Source: UBA1351 sp964563505 (lineage in GTDB: Bacteria; Bacillota; Clostridia; Lachnospirales; Vallitaleaceae). From it: DNA of 21,709 bases. The notes beneath the pieces are model-generated. The model searched no databases. It was not told the DNA's origin and saw only the letters and a list, made by a program, of their open reading frames with translations. Made by a program: the position numbers and the translations under genes. Of this stretch, positions 7,699 to 15,110 are shown piece by piece. The stretch's first letter is position 1, and the number at the start of each line of letters is the position of its first letter. The stretch is from positions 1-21,709 of the forward strand of contig CAZLXW010000063.1 of assembly GCA_964563505.1 (NCBI GenBank). Reading direction: 5' to 3'.

Positions 7699-9096
7699 AT
7701 GCATTACTCAAACAATAAAATGAAAAATATCAAGATTGCATATATAGGTGGTGGCTCGAGAGGATGGGCATGGACTTTTATGACGGACCTTTCGATTGAG
7801 TCCCAAATGGAGGGGACTATTTGTCTGTATGATATTGATGCGGAAGCAGCTAAGACCAATTCAATTATTGGGAATGATGTATCGCAGTCAGCAGATACGC
7901 TGGGACACTGGACATACACTATGGTTGAAACAATCGGCGAAGCATTGACGGATGCAGACTTTGTTGTCATTTCAATCCTTCCGGGGACATTCGATGAGAT
8001 GGAAGTGGATGTCCACTATCCGGAAAAATACGGTATTTACCAATCGGTCGGTGATACCGTTGGGCCTGGTGGATTGATGCGTGGATTACGTACAATTCCT
8101 ATGTTTGTAGAGATTGCAGAGGCGATTAAAACATTTGCACCAAATGCCTGGGTCATCAATTATACAAATCCTATGAGTGTTTGCATGAAGACCCTTTACA
8201 AAGTATTTCCGAAGATTAAAGCGTTTGGATGTTGCCATGAGGTTTTTGGAACACAAAAAGTGCTGAAAGGAATTTGCGAAGAAAAGTTAGGAATTGAAGA
8301 AATAGATCGACGTGAAATTGTCGTGAACGTTCTAGGGATTAATCATTTTACATGGTTTGATCGTGCTTCATATAAAGGCCTTGATTTGTTTCCCTTATAC
8401 CAAGAATATGTCGACGCACATAAAGAAGAGGGATTTGAAGAAGTCGATAATAATTGGGCAAACTCAACATTTGAGTGCGCCCATATCGTAAAATTTGATT
8501 TGTTTAATCGGTATGGTTTGATTGCGGCTGCTGGAGACAGACATTTAGCGGAGTTTATGCCATATAGGGACTATCTTAAAGATCCGGAGACAGTGACGTC
8601 ATGGAAGTTTAGTTTGACAACTGTGGACTGGAGAAAGAAGGATTATCAAAAACGTCTTGACCGAGCAAGGAAATTAGCGACCAAAGAAGAAAGCTTGGAT
8701 CTTAAGCCATCAGGAGAAGAAGGTATTCTATTAATCAAAGCTTTATGTGGATTAGAACGAGTGATAAGTAATGTGAATATCCCAAATACATGTGGTCAAA
8801 TTAGTAACTTTGATGATTCGGTTATTGTAGAAACAAATGCCGTTTTTGAAAAAGATGCAATTCGTCCGATATTTGCAGGCCAAGTTCCGGCAAACATAAA
8901 AGCGCTTATGCAAGTGCATATTGATAATCAAGAACTGATATATGAAGCAGCTAGGGAATGTGACTTTGAAAAGGCCTTAAAAGCATTAATGCAAGATCCA
9001 CTTGTTAAAAATAAAATAACGAAAACAGAAGGTAGAGAAATGTTAAGTACCATGATCGCAAATACAAAAACATATTTACCAGATGGATGGAAGTAA
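7699..9096 (+). CDS. lplD: GH4 family glycosidase, LplD-like (putative alpha-galacturonidase)
   Basis: This 465-residue protein is an NAD- and metal-dependent GH4 enzyme, which cleaves glycosides through an oxidation-elimination mechanism. The Rossmann motif IGGGSRGW covers residues 16-23. YTNPMSV is near residue 155, GCCHEVFGTQ at 177-186 carries the candidate metal-binding cysteine, and GINHFTWF at 213-220 carries the candidate metal-binding histidine. From memory, GDTVGPGG, GCCHEVFGTQ and GINHFTW match Bacillus subtilis LplD, an alpha-galacturonidase, rather than MelA or GlvA types. AGGAGG (7686-7691) supports ATG 7699; the Met at residue 8 is an alternative start. It is the last gene of the enzyme operon and the best clue that the substrate contains galacturonate. 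Confidence 0.88.
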   Translation: MHYSNNKMKNIKIAYIGGGSRGWAWTFMTDLSIESQMEGTICLYDIDAEAAKTNSIIGNDVSQSADTLGHWTYTMVETIGEALTDADFVVISILPGTFDEMEVDVHYPEKYGIYQSVGDTVGPGGLMRGLRTIPMFVEIAEAIKTFAPNAWVINYTNPMSVCMKTLYKVFPKIKAFGCCHEVFGTQKVLKGICEEKLGIEEIDRREIVVNVLGINHFTWFDRASYKGLDLFPLYQEYVDAHKEEGFEEVDNNWANSTFECAHIVKFDLFNRYGLIAAAGDRHLAEFMPYRDYLKDPETVTSWKFSLTTVDWRKKDYQKRLDRARKLATKEESLDLKPSGEEGILLIKALCGLERVISNVNIPNTCGQISNFDDSVIVETNAVFEKDAIRPIFAGQVPANIKALMQVHIDNQELIYEAARECDFEKALKALMQDPLVKNKITKTEGREMLSTMIANTKTYLPDGWK

Positions 9097-9100
9097 TATG

Positions 9101-9130
9101 TAAAGGGGAGACTAAGTTGTCTCCCCTTTA
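9101..9130. terminator. Bidirectional terminator between the GH4 and LacI genes
   Basis: A perfect 12-bp stem, TAAAGGGGAGAC (9101-9112) with GTCTCCCCTTTA (9119-9130), encloses a 6-nt loop. It follows the GH4 stop codon on the plus strand and overlaps the last codons and stop of the convergent LacI gene on the minus strand. Both exits are A/T-rich but lack a long T run, so termination strength is inferred. Confidence 0.8.
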
Positions 9131-10089
9131 ATTAATTGAACAGGAAGTTGTTGATTATAGACCTCTTTCTTATTGATTAACTGGATTAAACTTTCGCATA
9201 AAAGTTCGCCCATGAGCTCAATCGGTTGAGCAATTGTCGATAGATGAGGTGTCTGTAATACCTGTGCAAAGAGAGAATAATCATAACCAATAATTTTTAT
9301 TTGATCCGGAACAGAGATTTTGTGATTGATACAATAGAGGTATATTGCATAGGCGACATAATCATTACTGCAAAAGATGCCGTCAATCTTTGACAAATAG
9401 GGAGCAACAACCTCCTGAACATAGGATTGATAGTAATCAAAATTAATTTTGGTGTATTCATATTCAATGATCGTGTAATCAATATTATGGTCCATACATG
9501 TTAATTTGAAAGCATCTGCACGCCGGTTGGATAAGATATCTAGGCGAGAAGGACCTGAAATGTGCAAGAGTTTTTTGCATCCTTGGTCAATGAGATGTTT
9601 TGTCGCTAACTGCCCTCCCATGTAGTTATCTGATGAAACGTGAGGAATCCCATCGATATAACGTTCAAAGGTAATTAAGGGGCGATTAATATCCTTATAG
9701 GCAGAGGTTTCTAAGGTGTGGCTTCCCATGATTATTCCATCAACGCGATTTTCTCGAAGCATTTGAACATAATTCGCTTCTTTCTCTTTATTATTCAAAG
9801 AATTACATAATAAAACTTTATAGCCGTCTTGTTCGGCTTTTTTTTCAATGCTTTTTAATAATTGTGCAAAAAAAGGATGAGATGAATCAGGAATAATGGC
9901 ACCAAGAATAAAGGTTTGTTTTTTTGAAAGCGCCCGTGCAATTTGATGTGGATGATAATCGAGTGTTTTCATTGCTTGCTCTACATTTTCTCGCGTCTGA
10001 GAGCTAATATAATTGGTGTTATTCATTACTCTAGAAACCGTTGTTACAGAAACACCGGCTAATTTTGCAACATCTTTGATATTTGCCAT
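9112..10089 (-). CDS. LacI-family repressor of the sucrose and glycogen phosphorylase genes (putative)
   Basis: This 325-residue protein has the usual LacI-family layout. Residues 1-25 contain the helix-turn-helix (IKDVAKLAGVSVTTVSRVMNN). A hinge helix (HQIARALS) near residue 50 is followed by a periplasmic-binding-protein-like sensor domain, with ILGAIIPDSSHPFFAQLL near residue 61 and GIFCSNDYVAYAIY in the second half. It is divergent from the sucrose operon. Operator-like sequences sharing GAAAACGGTT near its own promoter, over the sucrose promoter and in the glgP promoter are the likely targets. The inducer is unknown; fructose, sucrose or a phosphorylated product are all possible. Its stop codon lies inside a bidirectional terminator hairpin. 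Confidence 0.93.
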   Translation of the reverse strand: MANIKDVAKLAGVSVTTVSRVMNNTNYISSQTRENVEQAMKTLDYHPHQIARALSKKQTFILGAIIPDSSHPFFAQLLKSIEKKAEQDGYKVLLCNSLNNKEKEANYVQMLRENRVDGIIMGSHTLETSAYKDINRPLITFERYIDGIPHVSSDNYMGGQLATKHLIDQGCKKLLHISGPSRLDILSNRRADAFKLTCMDHNIDYTIIEYEYTKINFDYYQSYVQEVVAPYLSKIDGIFCSNDYVAYAIYLYCINHKISVPDQIKIIGYDYSLFAQVLQTPHLSTIAQPIELMGELLCESLIQLINKKEVYNQQLPVQLIKGETT

Positions 10090-10119
10090 ACAACTACCAA
10101 CTTTCTAAATAATAAAATT

Positions 10120-10148
10120 AGTATAGCATAAAATAACAAAAGTTTGAA
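10120..10148 (-). promoter_or_regulatory. Promoter of the LacI-type regulator
   Basis: On the minus strand, TTCAAA (plus 10143-10148), a 17-bp spacer and TATACT (plus 10120-10125) form a promoter with an extended -10 (TGC just before TATACT). The predicted start lies about 25 bp upstream of the ATG at 10089. The first operator begins 11 bp upstream of the -35 box. Confidence 0.65.
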
Positions 10149-10158
10149 TTCATAAATA

Positions 10159-10173
10159 TGAAAACGGTTAACA
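10159..10173. promoter_or_regulatory. LacI-type operator 1
   Basis: TGAAAACGGTTAACA is an odd-centred partial palindrome (TG..AAC-G-GTT..CA). It is identical in 14 of 15 positions to operator 2, 141 bp away centre to centre. It lies just upstream of the lacI promoter, so it may serve autoregulation or DNA looping with operator 2. Confidence 0.7.
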
Positions 10174-10200
10174 TATATAAAGAGTATATAAACGAATTAT

Positions 10201-10242
10201 ACAGTTTGCCTTGCTAATCATATAGAAAAAGAGGAGTATAAT
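10201..10242 (+). promoter_or_regulatory. Possible second, upstream promoter or activator site of the sucrose operon
   Basis: ACAGT (10201-10205) and CTTGCTAAT (10210-10218) are followed by TATAAT at 10237-10242. Taken as -35 and -10, TTGCTA and TATAAT are 20 bp apart, longer than normal. The same ACAGT plus CTTGCTAAT pair recurs upstream of the third importer, again 20 bp before a TATA(A/C)T. Function is uncertain. Confidence 0.3.
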
Positions 10243-10299
10243 CCTATTTAAATAAAGGGTTCAATAAATTAGTTGTCAAATAATACAAAAATATGGTTA

Positions 10300-10314
10300 T
10301 GAAAACGGTTGACA
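10300..10314. promoter_or_regulatory. LacI-type operator 2, overlapping the sucrose promoter -35
   Basis: TGAAAACGGTTGACA includes the whole -35 hexamer TTGACA (10309-10314). A bound repressor would block RNA polymerase directly. It differs from operator 1 at one position. Confidence 0.8.
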
Positions 10315-10337
10315 TATAGTAATTAATTTGATAGAAT
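10309..10337 (+). promoter_or_regulatory. Main promoter of the sucrose operon
   Basis: A perfect -35 TTGACA (10309-10314), a 17-bp spacer and TAGAAT (10332-10337, five of six) form a strong sigma-A promoter. Transcription should start near 10344, leaving a leader of about 30 nt with AAGGAGG at 10358-10364. Confidence 0.85.
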
Positions 10338-10373
10338 CAAAAACATAATAAAAATTTAAGGAGGAATAGGTTT

Positions 10374-11726
10374 ATGAAGAAAGTAGTTTCATTATTTTTG
10401 GTTTTAGTTATGGTATTTAGTTTAGCAGCATGTGGTAACTCAGATAATGGTACGTCAGGGGAAACAGGAACATCAACGACCGGAGATGCAACTGATACAA
10501 ATACAGATGATTCATCGACAGAAGGCGCGTCTACATCAGATGTAAAGATTACATTCCTAAATACAAAAGGGGAAATCCAGGCACAACTTGAAGATGTTGC
10601 CAAAGTTTTTCAAGCAGATACAGGGATAGAATTAGAGATTATACCGACAGGTGCAGGAACATCACCATTTGAGAAGATGTCTGCATTATATGCATCAGGA
10701 AATGCACCCACAATTTCAATGATGGATGCAGGTGACTTAGAAAAGTTCGAAGACAAGATGCTTGACCTTACCGGAGAAGAATGGATTGATGATGCAATGC
10801 CGGGAAGCTTAGATGTAGCAAGAATTAATGGCAAGTTATTAGCATTTCCTTTTGCAGTTGAAGGTTTTGGCTTGATTTATAATAAAGCAGCCATTGAATC
10901 AGCAACTGGGGAAGACTTCGACCCAGATGCGATAAAATCGCGTGAAGATTTAGAAACTTTATTCCAAGATATCGAAGCGGGTGGTATAGCGCCAATCGTT
11001 ATTTCGCCACTGGACTGGTCACTTGGCGCTCATTATACACAAATTGCATTTTCTCAACGCGGTGGTAACATTGCCGGGCATAATGCAATTATGGATGAAT
11101 TAAAAACAGGTGAATTAACATTTTCAGAATTTGACGCATTCCATTCATTGATGGATACATTTGATATTCTAGCAACATACAACATGGACAAGAGGGACCC
11201 ATTATCAGGAACTTATGATACGGGAGCAGAGGCTGTTGCAACAGGAAGTGCGGCGTTTTGGTTTATGGGAAACTGGGCATGGCCTCAAATCAATGAGATG
11301 AGTGGAGACAATACAGAATTTGGTTTCTTACCGGTTCCCTTAGACATGGACGGTGAAGACAATAAGATTTCTGCAGGTCCAACCAAATATGTTGCTCTTG
11401 ATCAAGAGCAAAGCACTCCTGAACAACAAGAAGCAGCAAAACAATTTTTAAACTGGATTGTCTATGAAGAAAATGGACAAAAAGGTTTAGTGGAAACGTG
11501 TAGCATTATTCCTGCATTCTTAAATATCGACAAAACGCCGGATGATGCACTTGCAAAATCAGTGCTTGATTATATGTCTGAAGGTAGAACCTATGCCATG
11601 GTATTAACATTCCCGGCAGATTATTGGGCTGAAGTCGGAGCTTCTTTCCAAAAGCATCTTGCAGGAATAACGACACGCGAAGAGTTCTATGAAGAAATGG
11701 AAAATTATTGGGAAATACAACAATAA
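10374..11726 (+). CDS. Sugar ABC importer substrate-binding lipoprotein (sucrose locus)
   Basis: This 450-residue protein is a family 1 solute-binding lipoprotein. The signal peptide ends in the classical lipobox LAAC with Cys20, followed by a Gly/Ser/Thr/Asp-rich linker to about residue 58. The ligand domain shows the usual ASGNAPTISMMDAGDLEKF segment near residue 100 and an aromatic FWFMGNWAWPQI segment near residue 298, typical of sugar-binding clefts. AAGGAGG at 10358-10364 sets the ATG. It heads an operon ending in a sucrose phosphorylase, so sucrose or a sucrose-containing oligosaccharide is the inferred ligand. A 15-bp hairpin separates it from the permeases. Confidence 0.9.
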   Translation: MKKVVSLFLVLVMVFSLAACGNSDNGTSGETGTSTTGDATDTNTDDSSTEGASTSDVKITFLNTKGEIQAQLEDVAKVFQADTGIELEIIPTGAGTSPFEKMSALYASGNAPTISMMDAGDLEKFEDKMLDLTGEEWIDDAMPGSLDVARINGKLLAFPFAVEGFGLIYNKAAIESATGEDFDPDAIKSREDLETLFQDIEAGGIAPIVISPLDWSLGAHYTQIAFSQRGGNIAGHNAIMDELKTGELTFSEFDAFHSLMDTFDILATYNMDKRDPLSGTYDTGAEAVATGSAAFWFMGNWAWPQINEMSGDNTEFGFLPVPLDMDGEDNKISAGPTKYVALDQEQSTPEQQEAAKQFLNWIVYEENGQKGLVETCSIIPAFLNIDKTPDDALAKSVLDYMSEGRTYAMVLTFPADYWAEVGASFQKHLAGITTREEFYEEMENYWEIQQ

Positions 11727-11747
11727 TTGCAGTAGTTATAATAACAC

Positions 11748-11781
11748 TTTAGGAAGAGAAAGTCAGCTTTCTCTTCCTAAA
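11748..11781 (+). promoter_or_regulatory. Intercistronic hairpin after the sucrose-locus binding-protein gene
   Basis: TTTAGGAAGAGAAAG (11748-11762) pairs perfectly over 15 bp with CTTTCTCTTCCTAAA (11767-11781) around the loop TCAG. No T tract follows, and the permease ribosome binding site starts about 12 nt later. This is the strongest of the three equivalent hairpins and probably sets the binding-protein to permease ratio. Confidence 0.8.
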
Positions 11782-11804
11782 ATTAATTGAGAGAGGTGAA
11801 ACAA

Positions 11805-12689
11805 ATGGCTCGCAAAAACAAGAAAAAAACAGGGGTGGGGCAGTATTTCTTATATGCAGGGGTAACAACATTTGCCTTTGTTACGGTTATGATTATCCCA
11901 TTTTTGTACGGAATTTTTTTAACATTTACAAATTGGAACGGACTAGCTAGTGATTGGGATTTTATTGGATTAACGAATTATTTAGGCGTCTTTAAGGATA
12001 AAGCTTTTTGGGAATCTATGGCGATTACGGTTAAATATGTACTTTTTGTTGTCATATTTACGAACTTAATTGCTTTCTTCTTAGCATTTATATTAACAAG
12101 TGGTATCAAATTTGAAAATGTATATCGTTCAGGTTTTTTTACACCGAATTTATTAGGTGGTATTATTCTTGGTTTTGTTTGGCGTTTTTTGTTTTCGAAT
12201 GTATTCGTATATTTCGGAAATCAATTAGGTATTGATTTGTTTTCCTCTTCGTGGTTAGGCCATCCGAATAAGGCTTTTTGGACCATGGTTATTGTAACGG
12301 TTTGGCAACTGTCCGGATATTTGATGATTATCTATATCGCGGGGTTTACCAACATACCCAAAAGTGTTATCGAAGCAGCCAAAATTGATGGGGCGACCGG
12401 ATTGCGACGCATCACACATATTATTATTCCTTTGATTGTGAATGCCTTTACAATTTCTGTTTTTTTAAGTTTGCAACGAGCCTTTATGGTCTATGACTTA
12501 AACTTGGCGCTTACGGATGGAGGACCATTTAACTCAACTCGAATGGTATCCATGTACGTATATAACAAAGCATTTCTCGCGCAAAACTATGGACTCGGCC
12601 AAGCGGAAGCGATTGTATTATTTATCGTTGTGGCGATTATAACAACCGTCCAAGTTAAATATAGTAAGAGCAAGGAGGTTGAAGCATAA
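11805..12689 (+). CDS. Sugar ABC importer permease, MalF type (sucrose locus)
   Basis: This 294-residue membrane protein is the first permease of the sucrose importer. The start is placed at ATG 11805 because GAGGTGA (11793-11799) lies just upstream; the in-frame TTG at 11787 is itself upstream of that site. A Lys/Arg-rich N terminus precedes the first hydrophobic segment. YRSGFFTPNLLGGIILGFVW is the usual segment before the conserved loop. The EAA loop starts near residue 190 (EAAKIDGATGLRRI). The stop codon overlaps the next start by one base (TAATG), so the two permeases are translationally coupled. Confidence 0.92.
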   Translation: MARKNKKKTGVGQYFLYAGVTTFAFVTVMIIPFLYGIFLTFTNWNGLASDWDFIGLTNYLGVFKDKAFWESMAITVKYVLFVVIFTNLIAFFLAFILTSGIKFENVYRSGFFTPNLLGGIILGFVWRFLFSNVFVYFGNQLGIDLFSSSWLGHPNKAFWTMVIVTVWQLSGYLMIIYIAGFTNIPKSVIEAAKIDGATGLRRITHIIIPLIVNAFTISVFLSLQRAFMVYDLNLALTDGGPFNSTRMVSMYVYNKAFLAQNYGLGQAEAIVLFIVVAIITTVQVKYSKSKEVEA

Positions 12690-13516
12690 TGAAAAATAAA
12701 AGCCAAATAGCAGAAAAAATAAAAACGGCAATTATGACAATTATTTTAGCCTTATATATTGTTCCATTTTTATTTGTACTACTTAATTCATTCAAAAGTC
12801 GTACGGATATTTTGACAAATCCCATTCAATTACCGAATAGTATTAGTTTTATGAACTATGCAGAGGCCTATAAAAAAATGAATTTTATGAAATCGATATC
12901 GAATTCATTTATGATTACACTAGCAAGTGTTTTGATCATTATTTTATTCTCAGCCATGACCGCATATTATTTCGTTCGGGTAAAGACGCGATTCAATAAT
13001 TTTATGTTTATCCTTATGGTTACATCAATGATTATACCCTTTCAAGGAATTATGATTCCCTTGGTGACGATTTATGGAAGCTTAGGATTATTAAATAGTC
13101 AAGGAACCCTTGTCTTCATGTATCTTGGGTTTGGTTCATCGCTCGCTGTATTTATGTATCACGGTTTTATAAAAAACATACCGCTTGAGTTAGAAGAAGC
13201 AGCCATGATTGACGGAGCAACACGATTTCGAACATTTTTAACCATCGTGTTTCCACTACTAAAACCCATCACAATGACCATTGTGACATTAGATGTTTTA
13301 TGGATATGGAATGACTTCTTGCTTCCATCTTTGGTATTAATGCAAGCAGATATGCGAACATTGCCCTTATCGACATTTTACTTTTTTGATACATATACCG
13401 TTGATTATGGTTTGCTTATGGCAGGTCTGATGTTGACGATTATTCCGGTACTTATACTCTATCTTTTCTTACAAAAACATATTATTGCCGGAGTGCTACA
13501 AGGTTCAATTAAATAG
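12689..13516 (+). CDS. Sugar ABC importer permease, MalG type (sucrose locus)
   Basis: This 275-residue protein is the second permease of the sucrose importer. The hydrophobic segments follow the six-helix pattern and the EAA loop begins near residue 170 (EAAMIDGATRFRTF, ending in FPLLKP). AAGGAGG at 12672-12678 lies inside the end of the previous gene. Its last codons carry the ribosome binding site of the sucrose phosphorylase gene (AGGAGG at 13515-13520 overlaps the stop). No ATPase gene follows. Confidence 0.92.
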   Translation: MKNKSQIAEKIKTAIMTIILALYIVPFLFVLLNSFKSRTDILTNPIQLPNSISFMNYAEAYKKMNFMKSISNSFMITLASVLIIILFSAMTAYYFVRVKTRFNNFMFILMVTSMIIPFQGIMIPLVTIYGSLGLLNSQGTLVFMYLGFGSSLAVFMYHGFIKNIPLELEEAAMIDGATRFRTFLTIVFPLLKPITMTIVTLDVLWIWNDFLLPSLVLMQADMRTLPLSTFYFFDTYTVDYGLLMAGLMLTIIPVLILYLFLQKHIIAGVLQGSIK

Positions 13517-13529
13517 GAGGAATTACATC

Positions 13530-14984
13530 GTGGATAACAAAATCATGCTTATAACGTACGCAGACAGTTTAGGAAAGAATTTAAAAGAGTTAAAGGAGAT
13601 TGTGGATGATCATTTTCATGAAGAAATAGGGTCGATACATATATTGCCTTTTTATCCATCTTCAGCAGATCGAGGATTTGCACCCATGACATACAAAGAA
13701 GTAGATCCCGCATTTGGAACGTGGGAAGATATTAAAGCAATCAGTAAAGACTACCAATTAATGTTTGATTTTATGATTAATCATATTTCAAGGTCTTCAA
13801 AATATTATCAGGATTTTGTAGAAAACAAAGAGCAATCACCTTATAAAGACTACTTTATACGTTATAGTGATTTTTGGGAGCATGGATTTCCGACTCAAGA
13901 AGAAATCGACTTAATCTATAAGCGAAAACCAAGAGCGCCATATATTGATATTGATTTTAAGGATGGAACCAGTGATAAGCTATGGTGCACCTTTGATGAA
14001 GAACAGGTGGATTTAGATGTTAGCAAAGAAGCAACGCTGGAATTTATTCGAGATAATCTATTCTTTTTAGCGGATGCCGGTGCGTCAATGATTCGCTTAG
14101 ACGCATTTGCATATGCTATCAAAAAGAAGGGAACGAATTGCTTCTTCATTGAACCGGATATCTGGATTTTGCTGAAAACATGTGAGAAAATGCTTAAAGA
14201 AAAAGGCGTTGAAGTTTTACCGGAGATTCATGAACATTATTCCATTCAAATGAAAATTGCTGATCATGATTTGCCGGTTTATGATTTTGCCTTACCCATG
14301 CTGGTTTTACATAGCTTATACGCTGGAACGAACACACGATTAAAGCATTGGTTAAATATTTGCCCTCGACATCAATATACAACATTAGATACTCATGACG
14401 GGATTGGTGTGGTTGATGTTAAAGACCTCATGCCCGATGAAGAGATTGAATTCACAAGGGATCAGCTCTATGAAAAAGGAGCAAATGTTAAGCGGAAATA
14501 TAGTTCCAGTGAGTATAAAAATTTAGACATTTATCAAATTAATTGTACTTACTATTCGGCGCTTGGAAATGATGATGCGTCATATCTCTTAGCAAGAGCA
14601 ATTCAATTTTTTGCACCTGGAATACCACAAGTTTATTATATGGGATTGCTTGCGGGAGAAAATGATATTGACCTATTAGAAAAAACAAAAAATGGACGAG
14701 ATATTAACCGACATTACTATACAAAAGACGAAGTTGACCGTGAAGTGAAACGCCCGGTGGTTCAGGATATATTAGCACTTATGCGATTTCGTAATAGCTA
14801 TGATGCCTTTGATGGTGAGATTGACATCGATGAAGAGGTTGCCGATCATGAATTACGAATTTCTTGGTCCAAGAACGAAGCAAAAACAATCCTTCGCGCC
14901 GATTTACAAACGAAGATATTTTGTGTTGAATACATTGATGTGGAAACAAAACAATGGCAAAAGCTTGAACTGGATAGAAAATAA
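13530..14984 (+). CDS. gtfA: Sucrose phosphorylase (GH13 subfamily 18)
   Basis: This 484-residue cytosolic enzyme converts sucrose and phosphate to glucose-1-phosphate and fructose. The start is a GTG at 13530, 9 nt after AGGAGG; ATG 13545 and an upstream ATG at 13485 inside the permease gene fit the ribosome binding site less well. The catalytic set is visible: nucleophile Asp191 in IRLDAFAYA, acid/base Glu232 in LPEIHEHY and transition-state Asp290 in LDTHDGIGVVDVKD. MLITYADSLGKNLKELKE, DRGFAPMTYKEVD, GIPQVYY and GRDINRHYY match, from memory, Streptococcus mutans GtfA very closely. Close relatives act on sucrose-6'-phosphate or glucosylglycerol, and the window alone cannot exclude these. 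It is the last gene of the LacI-controlled operon. Confidence 0.93.
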   Translation: MDNKIMLITYADSLGKNLKELKEIVDDHFHEEIGSIHILPFYPSSADRGFAPMTYKEVDPAFGTWEDIKAISKDYQLMFDFMINHISRSSKYYQDFVENKEQSPYKDYFIRYSDFWEHGFPTQEEIDLIYKRKPRAPYIDIDFKDGTSDKLWCTFDEEQVDLDVSKEATLEFIRDNLFFLADAGASMIRLDAFAYAIKKKGTNCFFIEPDIWILLKTCEKMLKEKGVEVLPEIHEHYSIQMKIADHDLPVYDFALPMLVLHSLYAGTNTRLKHWLNICPRHQYTTLDTHDGIGVVDVKDLMPDEEIEFTRDQLYEKGANVKRKYSSSEYKNLDIYQINCTYYSALGNDDASYLLARAIQFFAPGIPQVYYMGLLAGENDIDLLEKTKNGRDINRHYYTKDEVDREVKRPVVQDILALMRFRNSYDAFDGEIDIDEEVADHELRISWSKNEAKTILRADLQTKIFCVEYIDVETKQWQKLELDRK

Positions 14985-15005
14985 TCAAAAAAAGTATAAA
15001 TGTGT

Positions 15006-15036
15006 AAAAGGTGCGACCATTAGGTTCGCATCTTTT
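15006..15036 (+). terminator. Terminator of the sucrose operon
   Basis: AAAAGGTGCGACC (15006-15018) pairs with GGTTCGCATCTTTT (15023-15036), with one G-T wobble and one bulged T, around the loop ATTA. It lies 22 bp after the sucrose phosphorylase stop codon and before the glgP promoter. Confidence 0.7.
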
Positions 15037-15045
15037 AAAAAACAC

Positions 15046-15074
15046 TTGCGGAAAACGGTTTCCTAAGCTATCAT
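15046..15074 (+). promoter_or_regulatory. glgP promoter with embedded LacI-type operator 3
   Basis: TTGCGG (15046-15051), a 17-bp spacer and TATCAT (15069-15074) form a promoter. The operator-like GGAAAACGGTTTCC (15050-15063) overlaps the end of the -35 box and fills most of the spacer. Its core GAAAACGGTT is shared with operators 1 and 2. Bound repressor should exclude RNA polymerase, which places glgP in the same regulon as the sucrose genes. Confidence 0.7.
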
Positions 15075-15110
15075 TAGAACATCAATATCAGGAATTTTAA
15101 GGAGGAAAAC

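Noticed and set aside
7310..7711. Antisense open frame of 133 codons across the GH43-like gene
   Set aside because: It lies opposite a convincing gene, lacks a ribosome binding site and shows no recognisable domain; it is a reading-frame shadow.
10174..10200. Promoter starting at the TTAACA inside operator 1
   Set aside because: No -10 box occurs at 16-18 bp; the nearest TATATA is only 11 bp away.
10159..10314. Operators 1 and 2 as CcpA cre sites
   Set aside because: The first half matches a cre, but the second half is shifted by one base, so the final CA does not align; the odd-centred palindrome fits a local LacI-type regulator better.
11787..11804. TTG start 18 nt upstream of the sucrose permease ATG
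   Set aside because: The ribosome binding site GAGGTGA lies downstream of this TTG and fits ATG 11805.
13485..13529. Upstream ATG that would add 15 residues to sucrose phosphorylase
   Set aside because: It lies inside the permease gene without a ribosome binding site; AGGAGG at 13515-13520 clearly serves the GTG at 13530.
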